The translations under genes were made by a program, and so were the position numbers. A stretch of DNA of 49,388 nucleotides from Candidatus Magnetominusculus sp. LBB02 (lineage in GTDB: Bacteria; Nitrospirota; Thermodesulfovibrionia; Thermodesulfovibrionales; Magnetobacteriaceae): contig JAKOEO010000021.1 of assembly GCA_022321325.1 (NCBI GenBank), forward strand, positions 1-49,388. The letters are read 5' to 3'. The notes below the pieces were generated by a model. It was given only the letters and a program-made list of their open reading frames with translations. It was not told the origin of the DNA and did not search any database. Shown piece by piece: positions 19,079 through 28,385 of this stretch (its first letter is position 1; each line of letters opens with the position of its first letter).

Positions 19079-20203
19079 TCAGGCGCGCCGCATTGCGTTG
19101 TCAAAGGCCGTCAGCATCTTGGCGCCAAACTGCTCCCATGTCAGGTTGTCTTTGACAAACTGCCTGCCTCGCCTTGCCGCTTCCTTATGTCTTTGCCGAT
19201 TGAGATAGACATCCATGACCGCCTTGGCGTAGTCTGCCGTTACTGTGCCGATTGCATTTGATTGTATCAGTGAGGCGGCAGTCATTTCAGTTGAAACTAC
19301 AACAGGGGTCTCTGCAGAGAGCGCCTCAAACGGAGAGAGCCAGCCGCCCTGAGATTTTACAGGGTGAATGAGCATATCGGCGGCATAGTATAGCTGCCTG
19401 AGGTCTGCCCTGTTTATATGGCCGGTCAGGCTTACTATATCATCGAGGCGGTGCTCATTTATATATTTTTTGACCTCTTCAAAATATGGCCCGCCCTGGA
19501 AACCGGCTAATATCAACTGTATCTCCGGTATTTTATCCCGCAATGAGGCAACTGTCTGAAGTGTTTTCAACTGATTTTTATATGGGTTAAACATGCCTGA
19601 CTGAAAAACGACAAATCGGCCTTCATTTTTCGGTATTAACTCAGGCGCCGTGGAGAAAAAATCATAGTTAATCCCATAAGGGATTATCTGCGGCGTCATG
19701 CCGTAGAGCGATTTGAATCGCATAGCGTTAAAGTCGTCCGCCACGACGACATTTCTTACGAAGCGCCTGACGATAAGCTTATCGAGGGCATAGAATATAG
19801 ACTTGGCAAGTCGTTTCGGCGCGCTATCGCGGGCGTGGCTGCCGCCAAGGAATACCTCCGGCGGCTCGTTACAAAGCCACACAGACGGTTTTGACGCAGC
19901 CAATGCCGCTATTTCAGCCGGGCAGTTGTGAAAATTAATAATGTCAAATCGTTTGGCGTGACGGGCAACTCCTTTACTTAGCAGCCACATGTTTTGTAAT
20001 AAGTCACGCCAGTCATTTGACGCGGCAAACGGGTAGTTAATGATTTCAGTTGCGATGAGCGCCTTTTCTATCTCTGGAAGCAGCCCTGTGCAAAGCAGCG
20101 CGTGTTCAATTCCGTTGTCGGCCATGTAGTTTAACAGCTCTACGACGACGAGTTCGGCGCCGCCGTAGATGTACATATTGGGGGCTACTACAAGGACGCG
20201 CAT
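19079..20203 (-). CDS. Glycosyltransferase family 4
   Basis: 374 residues of the GT-B fold. The N-terminal acceptor half starts MRVLVVAPNMYIYGGAELVV. The C-terminal donor half has IPYGINYDFF, FVVFQSGMFNPYKN and the nucleotide-sugar motif SPFEALSAETPVVVS with the EX7E-like glutamate. It transfers a sugar from an NDP donor, probably in surface polysaccharide or glycolipid assembly. Its ATG follows directly on the TAA of the radical SAM gene (TAAATG), so the gmd-radical SAM-glycosyltransferase operon is translationally coupled. Confidence 0.88.
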   Translation of the reverse strand: MRVLVVAPNMYIYGGAELVVVELLNYMADNGIEHALLCTGLLPEIEKALIATEIINYPFAASNDWRDLLQNMWLLSKGVARHAKRFDIINFHNCPAEIAALAASKPSVWLCNEPPEVFLGGSHARDSAPKRLAKSIFYALDKLIVRRFVRNVVVADDFNAMRFKSLYGMTPQIIPYGINYDFFSTAPELIPKNEGRFVVFQSGMFNPYKNQLKTLQTVASLRDKIPEIQLILAGFQGGPYFEEVKKYINEHRLDDIVSLTGHINRADLRQLYYAADMLIHPVKSQGGWLSPFEALSAETPVVVSTEMTAASLIQSNAIGTVTADYAKAVMDVYLNRQRHKEAARRGRQFVKDNLTWEQFGAKMLTAFDNAMRRA

Positions 20204-21292
20204 TTAGTCCCCACTGGATTTATAAATGCAGCAGTTGCCGCATGGCGGTGGGCACTTCCCCGCCCTGAGCATCGTTTTAAGCGTCCTGTAGCGCTGCCCT
20301 TTCCAGATTTCCTTAAAGTCTTGTTTAAAGATATTTCCAAGCGATGTCTCGCGCTGAAAGTTCCTCTGGTTTGCCTCATTGCCCGAACAGCATGGGATAA
20401 CGTCTCCGGTCGCAAATATAAACGGCATCGTCCACTCGATACAGTTACTCATCGCCGGTTTATTTGCAGGTACATCAAGATTCCATGTTATCTTTACGCC
20501 ATGCCTCTTGCCGGCCTCAACCGCAAGGGCTATGGTCTCATCGGGGACTTTTATATAGAGGCTGTCTGTTTCTTTGTATCTATGGAGCATCTGCGAAAAG
20601 AATATAGTGACATCCTCACCGCCGGACAATTCAGAGACCAGAGCAACATATTTTGATACCTCGCCGCAGTTTAGTTTGTTGATTATGTAGTGGAAATTCA
20701 TTTCAGGGAAAAACGCCCCCATCTCTTTTTTAATCCTGAAAAATTGCCTCACATTGTTTGTCACCCTGTCCCAGTCAGACCCAACGCGAAGCGCCTCATA
20801 TGTCTCCTTAGTCGCCCCATCCAGCGAGACAAAGAAGTTTTCTATGTTGATTTCTATAAGCCTTCTTGCTACCGTCTCGTCAATAAAATAAAACGTATCG
20901 AATAATTCCACAATAGCGCGTTTCTTCTTAACGTACTCAAGCATGTTTAAGAAATCCTTGTGCATAAAACTCTCGCCAATTCCGGTAAGCCCAATCCATT
21001 TCAGGCGAGGGAACTGCTCAACAATATGCTTAAAGCTATCAAACGGCATGTCAATCGCCGCCTCTTTCCAATACGTGTGCTCACACTGAATGCAGCGAAG
21101 ATTGCACCGCGTTGTCACCTCAATCTCCAGATACTGCGGGTATGAGTTCAGAAGATACAGTAATTTTACAATAAGCGGATGGCGGGCAAACCAGAATATA
21201 TGGTAATGCAGATAGTGATAGGCATAGCGAAAGCCCTTAAATCTGAGGGCAGCCACGATGCGCCTCAAGCCGGAGACGTATTTGTTTGTCAT
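20204..21292 (-). CDS. Radical SAM/SPASM domain protein
   Basis: 362 residues. The radical SAM cluster motif CNLRCIQC (CxxxCxxC) is at about 64-71. The C-terminal SPASM-like region has cysteines in VIPCCSGN and GKCPPPCGNCC, expected to bind auxiliary 4Fe-4S clusters. SPASM enzymes modify peptides or carbohydrates. Located between a GDP-mannose dehydratase and a glycosyltransferase, a role in sugar or glycan modification is likely. It overlaps gmd by 4 bp (ATGA). Confidence 0.88.
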   Translation of the reverse strand: MTNKYVSGLRRIVAALRFKGFRYAYHYLHYHIFWFARHPLIVKLLYLLNSYPQYLEIEVTTRCNLRCIQCEHTYWKEAAIDMPFDSFKHIVEQFPRLKWIGLTGIGESFMHKDFLNMLEYVKKKRAIVELFDTFYFIDETVARRLIEINIENFFVSLDGATKETYEALRVGSDWDRVTNNVRQFFRIKKEMGAFFPEMNFHYIINKLNCGEVSKYVALVSELSGGEDVTIFFSQMLHRYKETDSLYIKVPDETIALAVEAGKRHGVKITWNLDVPANKPAMSNCIEWTMPFIFATGDVIPCCSGNEANQRNFQRETSLGNIFKQDFKEIWKGQRYRTLKTMLRAGKCPPPCGNCCIYKSSGD

Positions 21293-22272
21293 GCCTTGAG
21301 CCTTGCCATGTCAGAGTCAACCATCATGTGTACGAGCGCTTCAAATCTGACCTTTGGCGACCAACCGAGGGTCTTCCTTGCCTTTTCCGGGCTTCCCCAA
21401 AGTGTGTGAACCTCTGTGGGGCGGCTGAATTTTGGGTCAAACTTTACGTACCGCTCCCAGTTGCCGAGCTCCAGACGCTTAAACGCGGTCTGCAGAAACT
21501 CGCGTATAGAGTGAACCTCGCCGGTTGCTATGACATAGTCGTCAGGGCGTTGATGTTGCAGCATCAGCCACATCGCCTCTACATAGTCACCGGCAAAACC
21601 CCAGTCGCGCCTTGCGTCAATGTTGCCAAGTATCAGCTCATCGGCAAGGCCAAGTTTTATCCTGGCAGCGCCTGTGGTTATTTTTCTGGTAACAAACTCC
21701 TGCCCCCTGATAGGGGATTCGTGGTTGAACAGGATGCCGTTAGCGCAAAACATATCGTAACTCTCCCGAAAGTTTACGGCCATCCAGTAGGCGTAGAGCT
21801 TAGTAACGGCATAGGGGCTGCGCGGTTTAAACGGTACGTCCTCGTCCTGAATGCCGTTTATGCTGTTATTGCCAAAGAGGTCGCCGGTTGACGCCTGGAA
21901 AAAGCGCGCACCCGGGCATACCTGCCTGATTGCGTTAAGCAGGTAGAGGACACCGAGAGAGTTTATCTCTGTGGTGGTTTTAGGTTGTTCCCATGAGACG
22001 CCGACAAAGGACTGAGCGGCAAGGTTATATACCTCATCCGGGGTTATTAGCTTGAAAATTGTCATCAGGGATTTTTCGTCAGTCATATCGCCGGTCACAA
22101 ACTCCACATCGCCGGTAACGCCGAGGAAGTCCGTGTTGCTGAAGTTCGGATTTGAATACCTGCGTATAAGACCATAGACCTTGTAGTCCTTCTCAAGCAG
22201 CAGACGTGCCAAATATGGCCCGTCCTGCCCAAGAATTCCGGTTATTAATGCCGTTTTTTTGGCCAATTTCAC
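21289..22272 (-). CDS. gmd: GDP-mannose 4,6-dehydratase
   Basis: 327 residues, an extended short-chain dehydrogenase. ALITGILGQDGPYLARLLLEK holds the NAD(P)-binding loop in its Gmd-specific form, followed by the GLIRR nucleotide motif, the catalytic Thr/Ser in QASTGDLFG, YAVTKLYAYW (YxxxK), and the GDP-sugar region RRDWGFAGDYVEAMW. It makes GDP-4-keto-6-deoxymannose, precursor of fucose, rhamnose or perosamine sugars. First gene of the minus-strand operon and divergent from the citrate-synthase-like gene. At 327 residues it is slightly shorter than the E. coli enzyme. Confidence 0.92.
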   Translation of the reverse strand: MKLAKKTALITGILGQDGPYLARLLLEKDYKVYGLIRRYSNPNFSNTDFLGVTGDVEFVTGDMTDEKSLMTIFKLITPDEVYNLAAQSFVGVSWEQPKTTTEINSLGVLYLLNAIRQVCPGARFFQASTGDLFGNNSINGIQDEDVPFKPRSPYAVTKLYAYWMAVNFRESYDMFCANGILFNHESPIRGQEFVTRKITTGAARIKLGLADELILGNIDARRDWGFAGDYVEAMWLMLQHQRPDDYVIATGEVHSIREFLQTAFKRLELGNWERYVKFDPKFSRPTEVHTLWGSPEKARKTLGWSPKVRFEALVHMMVDSDMARLKA

Positions 22273-22332
22273 GCAGTATCCTTCATTTTTTGCAGCCTCG
22301 CACCCTCATTTTTGGATTATAACAAAAATTGC

Positions 22333-22361
22333 TTGATATAAAAAACAAAATATAGTAATAT
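22333..22361 (+). promoter_or_regulatory. Sigma70-type promoter for the citrate-synthase-like operon
   Basis: TTGATA (22333-22338), a 17-bp spacer, then TAATAT (22356-22361), about 40 bp before the ATG at 22401, with an AAAGGAA ribosome site. It lies in the divergent gap with gmd. Confidence 0.6.
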
Positions 22362-22400
22362 CTATGCAGCAAAAATTCCGAAAGAAAGAGGTTAAAGGAA

Positions 22401-23636
22401 ATGGCAAACACTGTACACATTATTGACGTTACAAATCGCGACGGGGTTCAGACGTCCCGAATACTGCTTCCAAAGCTATCCAAGACGATGCTTAATATCT
22501 ATCTTGACGAGATGGGGATATTCCAGACCGAGGTGGGTTTCCCAACGCTGAAACATGAAGTAGGCTATATAAATGGCAATTTAAAACTGTTTGAAAAAGG
22601 CGTTATGAAGCAAATCCATCTTGAAGGCTGGTGCAGGGCTGTTGTAGAGGACATCGAGGCTACATTTAAGAATTGCCCAAATATGCGGCATCTCAATATC
22701 TCGGCCTCAACATCTGACATTCTCATACAGGGGAAATTTCAGGGCCGTAAGACATTCAAAGACGTAATTGACGGGATGGTAAAGGCGCTGAGGGCGGCAA
22801 AAGACGCGGGGGCAGAGACTGTAGGTGTAAACGCGGAGGACGCCTCGCGCACCGATATTGCCAAGCTTGAGGAGTTCATCATTGCCGGCAAGGAAAACGG
22901 CGCTGCCAGATTCAGATACTGCGACACGCTTGGCTCTGAAGACCCAATCTCCATGTACGAAAAGATAAAGACCCTGTCTGAGAGGACAAAGTTCCCCATC
23001 GAGATGCACTGCCACAACGATTTAGGCATGGCCGAGGCGATATCCATTGCCGGGGCGCGCGGCGCAATCGAATGCGGCATAGACACATATATCAACACAA
23101 CGGTAAACGGTTATGGGGAGCGGGCGGGAAATGCCGATTTGGTATCAATACTCCTGGCTCTGAAGTTTTCCCCGTATTTTATTAGTAAAGGGATCACAAG
23201 CGACAAAGTTGACTTGAAGAAATCATGGAGGATTGCCAAATACGCCTCCTACGCCTTTGGGCTTCCAATAGCCATTAACCAGCCCGGCGTCGGCGCTAAT
23301 GCCTTTGCTCACGAATCGGGCATTCATGCTGACGGCACACTCAAAGACCGTCGCAACTATGAACTCTATGACTACGAAGAGGTGGGGCGCGGCGAGCCAG
23401 ACCTGCTGCAGACCGGCAGGGTTATAACCACAGGGGCATATGGCGGCATCACAGGCTTCAGGCACGTATATGACGGACTTGGGATTCATTTTAACAGCGA
23501 TGCCGAGGCCAGAGAAATCCTTGAACTTGTCCAGTATGCCAATCTGCATACGCAAAAGCCGCTGACAGACGATGAGCTTCGCCTGCTTGCAAACCATCCG
23601 GACGAGGCGCGTGGAATTCTAAGGATAAGCCTATGA
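22401..23636 (+). CDS. Homocitrate/isopropylmalate-synthase family protein, probable Re-citrate synthase
   Basis: 411 residues, DRE-TIM metallolyase fold. NRDGVQTSR carries the catalytic Arg-Asp start; HCHNDLGMA is the metal-binding Hx[12 protein letters not shown] is the family signature; and HESGIHADG is present. It lacks the long LeuA regulatory domain of leucine-pathway enzymes. The reaction is acetyl-CoA plus a 2-oxo acid, giving citrate, homocitrate or a relative. The next gene overlaps by 4 bp and is an isocitrate dehydrogenase, so citrate formation (Re-citrate synthase, as known in Clostridium kluyveri and some anaerobes) fits best. NifV-like homocitrate synthase is the alternative; no nif gene is visible. 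Confidence 0.8.
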   Translation: MANTVHIIDVTNRDGVQTSRILLPKLSKTMLNIYLDEMGIFQTEVGFPTLKHEVGYINGNLKLFEKGVMKQIHLEGWCRAVVEDIEATFKNCPNMRHLNISASTSDILIQGKFQGRKTFKDVIDGMVKALRAAKDAGAETVGVNAEDASRTDIAKLEEFIIAGKENGAARFRYCDTLGSEDPISMYEKIKTLSERTKFPIEMHCHNDLGMAEAISIAGARGAIECGIDTYINTTVNGYGERAGNADLVSILLALKFSPYFISKGITSDKVDLKKSWRIAKYASYAFGLPIAINQPGVGANAFAHESGIHADGTLKDRRNYELYDYEEVGRGEPDLLQTGRVITTGAYGGITGFRHVYDGLGIHFNSDAEAREILELVQYANLHTQKPLTDDELRLLANHPDEARGILRISL

Positions 23637-24712
23637 AGAAGCATGATATAACGTTGATACCGGGCGATGGTGTAGGGCCGGAGATAACCGACGCGGTGGT
23701 GAGGGTGATTGCCGGGGCCGGAGTTAAGGTAAACTGGGACATTCAGCACGCGGGGACTGATGTGTTTGAGGCCGAGGGCGTACCACTTCCGACGCGTGTC
23801 ATAGACAGCATAAAGAAAAACAAGGTGGCGCTTAAAGGGCCTGTAACAACGCCGGTTGGGACTGGTTTCAGAAGTGTAAACGTAACGCTTCGTCAGGAGT
23901 TGGACTTGTACGCCTGTCTGCGTCCATGCAAGTCATATGAGGGGGCGCGGTGCGTCTATCCAAATGTTGATCTTGTCGTGGTACGTGAAAACACAGAGGA
24001 TTTGTATGCGGGCATAGAGTTTCAGAAGGGTAGGGCTGAGACGCAGGAGCTTATAGATTTCATAAAATCAAAGACGAACAAGGCGATTCTTCCCGATTCC
24101 GGCATTAGCATAAAGCCTATATCTGTGTTTGGTACGCAGAGGATAGTCCAGTTTGCATTTGACTATGCAAGGAAAAATGGCAGAAAGAAAGTAACCTCAG
24201 TCCACAAGGCAAACATAATGAAGCACTCAGACGGCCTGTTCTTAGAGGTGGCTAATAACGTAGCGAAGTCATACACGGACATAGAGTATGAGGACAGAAT
24301 CATAGACAACATGTGTATGCAGCTTGTGCAGAAGCCGGAGCTGTATGACGTGCTGGTGCTGCCGAATCTCTATGGCGACATAGTCTCAGACCTTGCGGCG
24401 GGGCTGATAGGCGGGCTTGGGCTTGCCCCCGGGGCAAACATAGGCGGCGAGATGGCGGTCTTTGAGGCCACGCACGGCAGCGCCCCGAAATACAAGGGTT
24501 TAAACAAGGTAAACCCGATGGCGATGATGTTATCGGCGATAATGATGTTAAACTACATAGGGGAGCGCGACGCGGCCACACGCATAGATGCGGCAATTGC
24601 CTCAATAATCAAAGAGGGCAGGCACGTCACCTACGACATGAAACCCCAGCCCGATGACCCAACGGCGGTAGGAACCTCAGAGGTCGCCGACGAAATTATA
24701 AGACGCTTATAG
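23633..24712 (+). CDS. NAD-type isocitrate dehydrogenase
   Basis: 359 residues of the isocitrate/isopropylmalate dehydrogenase family. [13 protein letters not shown] is at the N-terminus, and [20 protein letters not shown] contains the isocitrate-binding Ser, Asn and Arg residues typical of isocitrate rather than isopropylmalate enzymes. [25 protein letters not shown] and the metal-site [10 protein letters not shown] and GSAPKYKG follow. It oxidises isocitrate to 2-oxoglutarate and CO2. The length and the neighbour support an NAD-dependent enzyme in an anabolic TCA branch; aconitase is not in the window. Confidence 0.88.
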   Translation: MKKHDITLIPGDGVGPEITDAVVRVIAGAGVKVNWDIQHAGTDVFEAEGVPLPTRVIDSIKKNKVALKGPVTTPVGTGFRSVNVTLRQELDLYACLRPCKSYEGARCVYPNVDLVVVRENTEDLYAGIEFQKGRAETQELIDFIKSKTNKAILPDSGISIKPISVFGTQRIVQFAFDYARKNGRKKVTSVHKANIMKHSDGLFLEVANNVAKSYTDIEYEDRIIDNMCMQLVQKPELYDVLVLPNLYGDIVSDLAAGLIGGLGLAPGANIGGEMAVFEATHGSAPKYKGLNKVNPMAMMLSAIMMLNYIGERDAATRIDAAIASIIKEGRHVTYDMKPQPDDPTAVGTSEVADEIIRRL

Positions 24713-24731
24713 TGGATAGAAGCTTACGCGG

Positions 24732-24759
24732 CGCTGGCCGATGTGACAGTTGGTCAGCG
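24732..24759 (+). terminator. Hairpin terminator after isocitrate dehydrogenase
   Basis: CGCTGGCC (24732-24739) pairs with GGTCAGCG (24752-24759) with one G-T wobble, followed by TTAGAGTCTTTCTT. It is placed 20 bp beyond the stop codon. Confidence 0.55.
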
Positions 24760-24789
24760 TTAGAGTCTTTCTTGCGGTTTAATTAGTGA

Positions 24790-25146
24790 TTATTTAAGAA
24801 ATGCCTTGAGCATGGCGAACATTGCAAGTAGCTGCCCCGCCCAAAAGAGAAACATCCACTTTAGAGTTTCAGACTTTGACTTCTCAATCTTCAGCTCGAG
24901 ATCTGATCGTATGGACTCAATCTTCAGATCGAGATCTGATCGTATGGATTCAATCTTTAGTTCGAGATCTGACTTTACAGATTCAATCTTTAGTTCGAGA
25001 CGCAGCTCCGCACCTTTGAGATCGTCTTTGGTGGCCATGTCGTTACGCGAGCCGAAATTGGCCTCATTGATAACGGCAACAAGGGCGTCAACGCCGTCAT
25101 CGCCGAGTTTCTCACGCAGCGGTCTTGGTATCGTTATCACACTCAT
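24790..25146 (-). CDS. Coiled-coil membrane-anchored small protein (DUF1640-like)
   Basis: 118 residues: a short N-terminal globular part, a long coiled coil built from 11-residue repeats (LELKIESIRSD type, four copies), then one C-terminal membrane span (WMFLFWAGQLLAMFAML). The shape resembles DUF1640/CCDC90-type proteins. The coding strand is minus; the plus-strand ORFs over the repeat are shadows. Function unknown; possibly an oligomeric membrane organiser. Confidence 0.65.
   Translation of the reverse strand: MSVITIPRPLREKLGDDGVDALVAVINEANFGSRNDMATKDDLKGAELRLELKIESVKSDLELKIESIRSDLDLKIESIRSDLELKIEKSKSETLKWMFLFWAGQLLAMFAMLKAFLK
24894..25015. repeat. 33-bp tandem repeat coding for hendecad coiled coil
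   Basis: Units at 24894-24926, 24927-24959, 24960-24992 and a partial unit to 25015 share TCAATCTTCAG and CGAGATCTGA blocks. Each encodes 11 residues. The near identity of the first two units at DNA level points to recent duplication and likely copy-number variation. Confidence 0.8.
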
Positions 25147-25179
25147 GTTTTAATTATAGCCTAAACAATAAAGATATTA

Positions 25180-25584
25180 CTACCTGCCAGAACTCTTTCC
25201 CGTTGTATCGCTTACCTTTATCGAGCCGCGGCTGATTGCGCGGGCAATGGCAAATATGACGCCAAAGACAAACAGCGGTATAGAGATTATAGTCTGCCAT
25301 GAATTCAGATTTTGCGCCGGTTGGATGTGATTGTTATTGGGGGCGTCGGGCGTTTTGGCAATGTTGTGTAAATATTTGAGAGTAACCCTTGTGAGGAAAA
25401 TGCGCTTGACGGTCAAATCATGTGATAATATCTTAAATGCCCCGGCGGTGAAGCCATTTTCGGTGAGTTCTAAAAACATCTGAAGCGGGCAGAGGTATCT
25501 CTCCAATACCTGCTCAATTTCTAAGGTATTGCCAAGCGCCCGCAGCAGATTCGCAATAGTTTTTTTTAGAGATATAATACCCAT
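25180..25584 (-). CDS. Hypothetical single-span membrane protein
   Basis: 134 residues, not recognised. It has a helical, leucine-rich N-terminal 75 residues, a polar linker, and one C-terminal membrane span (IISIPLFVFGVIFAIARAI). No convincing ribosome site precedes the ATG. It lies between the coiled-coil gene and other unknown minus-strand ORFs. Confidence 0.45.
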   Translation of the reverse strand: MGIISLKKTIANLLRALGNTLEIEQVLERYLCPLQMFLELTENGFTAGAFKILSHDLTVKRIFLTRVTLKYLHNIAKTPDAPNNNHIQPAQNLNSWQTIISIPLFVFGVIFAIARAISRGSIKVSDTTGKSSGR

Positions 25585-25624
25585 ATATTATTCTAACACG
25601 CAGAGCATACGGATTGTAAGAGGA

Positions 25625-25948
25625 TTATACTACTGAGCAGATATGCAGCTTTCTGAATGTTGTAACATATTCACTGGCATTTTTAGTAGTACCTCTGAAA
25701 GGCGTCAGGTCTTGACGGGCTGTTGCACAAAACCGGCGAATCAATCTGATTTCAATGTCCCAACGACATTCTTTACAATTCTTAACAGATAAACGGCGCT
25801 GATAGATAGAACGTGAACTTACCTGATCACGGCGCAATATTATCTCCAATTCCGATGATGGGAAAATAGCGAATTGATTTAAAAATACACCCAACGATAC
25901 GTCAGAGAATGAGAAGATATTGCCCTGCCGATTAATAAAGTCAAGCAT
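25625..25948 (-). CDS. Hypothetical protein, uncertain
   Basis: About 107 residues from ATG 25948 (the track uses TTG 25954). Arg- and Cys-containing, with no recognised domain. It follows the 264-residue gene after 11 bp. It may be a small partner or a chance ORF. Confidence 0.33.
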   Translation of the reverse strand: MLDFINRQGNIFSFSDVSLGVFLNQFAIFPSSELEIILRRDQVSSRSIYQRRLSVKNCKECRWDIEIRLIRRFCATARQDLTPFRGTTKNASEYVTTFRKLHICSVV

Positions 25949-25959
25949 TTCCAACGCAT

Positions 25960-26754
25960 TTAACTAATATCTGTGATATCTCCATTTTGTTGAATTATAA
26001 ATTTATCCATAAGCACTATTTTATCATGAGTATCTTTATCAGATTCCTTGTTGATATCAACCTCAATGCCGCCCATGTAAATGATGTCTATCTCATCTTT
26101 TTGCGCAAGTTTTTTCAGTTGCTGCTTTAGCCATGGAATCTGATCATTATATAAGTTTATTGTAACCTCTAATAAATCATGGCCAAGTGGCTTCGGTTTT
26201 ATATTATGAATGGAAATTATTTTTTTTATATACTTGGTAAGCGCCCTAAGGTCGTAATCCGAGGGCATTTTTATCCCTTTAAGTATTTGATCATAACAAG
26301 ACTTTATAGCTCCACACGCCGGGGTAGGACTGTCGTGTCCATGCCTAACAAATGAACCGAACTCTTTTGTATTGCCGTCATATCCTATATGCGATAAGTT
26401 CAAGATCAAGAGCTTATCGTCTTCTTTTACCGGCACATGATGGGCAGCCGGCAGGAGACTTTCATAAGTCTTTATTTTAGGTAAAAATATCCCCCCAAAA
26501 AGACGCATATTGTAGAATTTTTCTATTTTAATTAAAGTATCATTATCAATAATGGCAGGATAAAACCTTCTCATCTCATACTTGATATTATCTATAACTG
26601 TAGTGCATTGCTCATCAAGGCAGTTTATTACGACCACAACCACATTAACCCCAAGAAATACACTATATCTTTCCATTATTCCATTGATAACTTCACACAA
26701 CTGCGGTATATCTATTGCCTTTGCAAGAAAATTATCAGCCGATACTTGTCCCAT
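25960..26754 (-). CDS. Unknown protein, possibly degenerate carbonic-anhydrase-like
   Basis: 264 residues. VVVVVINCLDEQ (Cys45, Asp47) followed about 95 residues later by RHGHDSPTPACGAI (His140, Cys147) loosely matches the Cys-Asp / His-Cys zinc-site layout of beta-type carbonic anhydrases and putative relatives (INCMDGR ... GHxxC). The key Arg of the Asp-Arg pair is missing and the His-Cys spacing is longer, so activity is doubtful. No signal peptide. It sits upstream of the STAS gene and near two calcium exchangers transcribed the other way. Family assignment is inference only. Confidence 0.5.
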   Translation of the reverse strand: MGQVSADNFLAKAIDIPQLCEVINGIMERYSVFLGVNVVVVVINCLDEQCTTVIDNIKYEMRRFYPAIIDNDTLIKIEKFYNMRLFGGIFLPKIKTYESLLPAAHHVPVKEDDKLLILNLSHIGYDGNTKEFGSFVRHGHDSPTPACGAIKSCYDQILKGIKMPSDYDLRALTKYIKKIISIHNIKPKPLGHDLLEVTINLYNDQIPWLKQQLKKLAQKDEIDIIYMGGIEVDINKESDKDTHDKIVLMDKFIIQQNGDITDIS

Positions 26755-26858
26755 ATTTCTATCTCCCGTTAAACCAATGTGTTGATGGCAAGAACAGATC
26801 CCCTTACAAAAAGGCTATGAAACCTTAACCACGATGTTGAGAGACTTCGTTCAGCAAG

Positions 26859-27197
26859 TCAGGGCGCTAAACTGTTGATAGCATCATCCGTGGATTTGTA
26901 TATCTTCAGAATCATATCTAGTCCAGACATCTTCAGCACCTTAAGCACCTGGTCGGAGATTTCGGCAAAGGCCAGCTTACTACCGGTCTTTTTCATCTCT
27001 TTAGCGGTGGTAAGAAAAATCCTCAACCCTGCACTACTCACATAGTCAAGCCCTTTAAGCGACACAACTACCTTCTCAGGGCTTTTGGCTAAAACACCTT
27101 TGAACTTCTCATCTGCTGCTGAAGCGTTTGACGTATCCATGCGGCCTTTTAACGAAATGACTACTATCCCGTTTATGTCATCTATATTTATCTCCAT
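26859..27197 (-). CDS. STAS-domain anti-sigma factor antagonist (RsbV/SpoIIAA-like)
   Basis: 112 residues, a complete STAS domain: INGIVVISLKGRMDTSNA, VVVSLKGLDYVSSAGLRIFL with the phosphorylatable Ser (54/55), then an amphipathic helix. In partner switching the unphosphorylated form binds an anti-sigma kinase and frees a sigma factor or other target. The start is ATG 27197, because GGAGG lies inside the upstream part of the track ORF. No cognate kinase is adjacent; the RsbU-type phosphatase at 37317-39290 could be its activator. Confidence 0.88.
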   Translation of the reverse strand: MEINIDDINGIVVISLKGRMDTSNASAADEKFKGVLAKSPEKVVVSLKGLDYVSSAGLRIFLTTAKEMKKTGSKLAFAEISDQVLKVLKMSGLDMILKIYKSTDDAINSLAP

Positions 27198-27398
27198 GCA
27201 ACCTCCACTTGTGCGCATAAATTGATGATAGACAATGATACCATTTCAACTATGACAATGCAAACACCATTGTTAGCGGCGTGTGCTTGAGGGCGTTATG
27301 CCTCAAATAAGAATCTCTATGAAACAGGTCTCTATATTTTTATCTGTATTATATGATAGGATACATGGAGCGTCATGTCTGTCAGGGGGTGTTAGTAG

Positions 27399-28385
27399 AT
27401 GGGTAACAGCGTTGTCACTGTGTTTGCCATGCTTACCGTGGGTATCGCCCTTTTGGTATTCGGGGCGGACAAGTTTACATATTGCGCAGAACGTATTGGT
27501 AAAACCCTTAAACTGCCGGGCTTTGTCATTGGCGCTGTAATAATCTCGATTGGTACGTGCTTGCCCGAGTTGATTGCATCTATTTTTGCCGTTTTAAAGG
27601 GATCTACGACGATTGTTGCCGGTTCTGTAGTTGGATCAAACGTTACAAATACCTTTTTAGTGCTGGGAATAGCTTTTTTATTTTTCAAAGGCGAACACAT
27701 AAAAGTTGAGCTTATAAACATAGACATACCATTTTTCCTTACGGCGACTGCACTTTTTTCTTTCATGACCTACCGTGGTCAATATAGGGCTATGGACGGG
27801 ATACTTTCTTTGATTGGAGTCTCTATCTACATATGGTCGGTGTTTTCGAGAAAACCAAGGTCTGAGGATGAAGCCGTCCCGGAGGATGGCGGAGCAGGTG
27901 AGGGCGAGGTAGTCCCCGCAACGCCGTTCACATACATTCTGCTGGTCATCAGCTCTGTAATGCTTTATTTTGGAGGCGAATGGACTGTAGATAATATTAA
28001 TGAGATTGCTAAAATATATCATCTGAACGAAGGGGTTATAGCCGGTACAGCGGTTGCCGTTGCATCCTCTTTACCCGAGCTTATGATAGCAATAAAGTTT
28101 GCCAGAAGGGGCAAGCTCGACATTGCACTGGGTAATGTCGTCGGTTCAGGGATCATTAACTTTTTCTTAGTAATTGGAGTGGCCTCTCTGTTTAGTTACT
28201 TTACGCCAAACCCTGGTGTGCTATTAGTTGCCGAGGATACTATAAATAAGGGATTGCCGGTGATGCTTTTTGGTTCAATAATTTTTACCTTTGTCGTTAT
28301 TGACAAGAAGCCGTCAAAGTATGAGGGCGCGATGTTTTTGCTAATATATGTATTTTATGTCGGGAGAATGCTTAAATGGTTGTAG
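27399..28385 (+). CDS. Ca2+/cation antiporter, YrbG-type (CaCA family)
   Basis: 328 residues with ten or so membrane spans and the two inverted alpha-repeats that define the family: GTCLPELIASIFAVLKGSTTIVAGSVVGSNVTNT (quoted only as landmarks at its ends, GTCLPEL and GSVVGSN) and ASSLPELMIAI with GNVVGSG in the second half. The paired Glu residues bind Ca2+ or another divalent cation in exchange for Na+ or H+. First gene of a long co-directional run and overlaps the next exchanger gene by 10 bp. Confidence 0.88.
   Translation: MGNSVVTVFAMLTVGIALLVFGADKFTYCAERIGKTLKLPGFVIGAVIISIGTCLPELIASIFAVLKGSTTIVAGSVVGSNVTNTFLVLGIAFLFFKGEHIKVELINIDIPFFLTATALFSFMTYRGQYRAMDGILSLIGVSIYIWSVFSRKPRSEDEAVPEDGGAGEGEVVPATPFTYILLVISSVMLYFGGEWTVDNINEIAKIYHLNEGVIAGTAVAVASSLPELMIAIKFARRGKLDIALGNVVGSGIINFFLVIGVASLFSYFTPNPGVLLVAEDTINKGLPVMLFGSIIFTFVVIDKKPSKYEGAMFLLIYVFYVGRMLKWL

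Noticed and set aside
24806-25153. 115-residue plus-strand ORF with serine-rich repeats
   Set aside because: Antisense shadow of the coiled-coil gene; its repeats are the reverse of the hendecad units.
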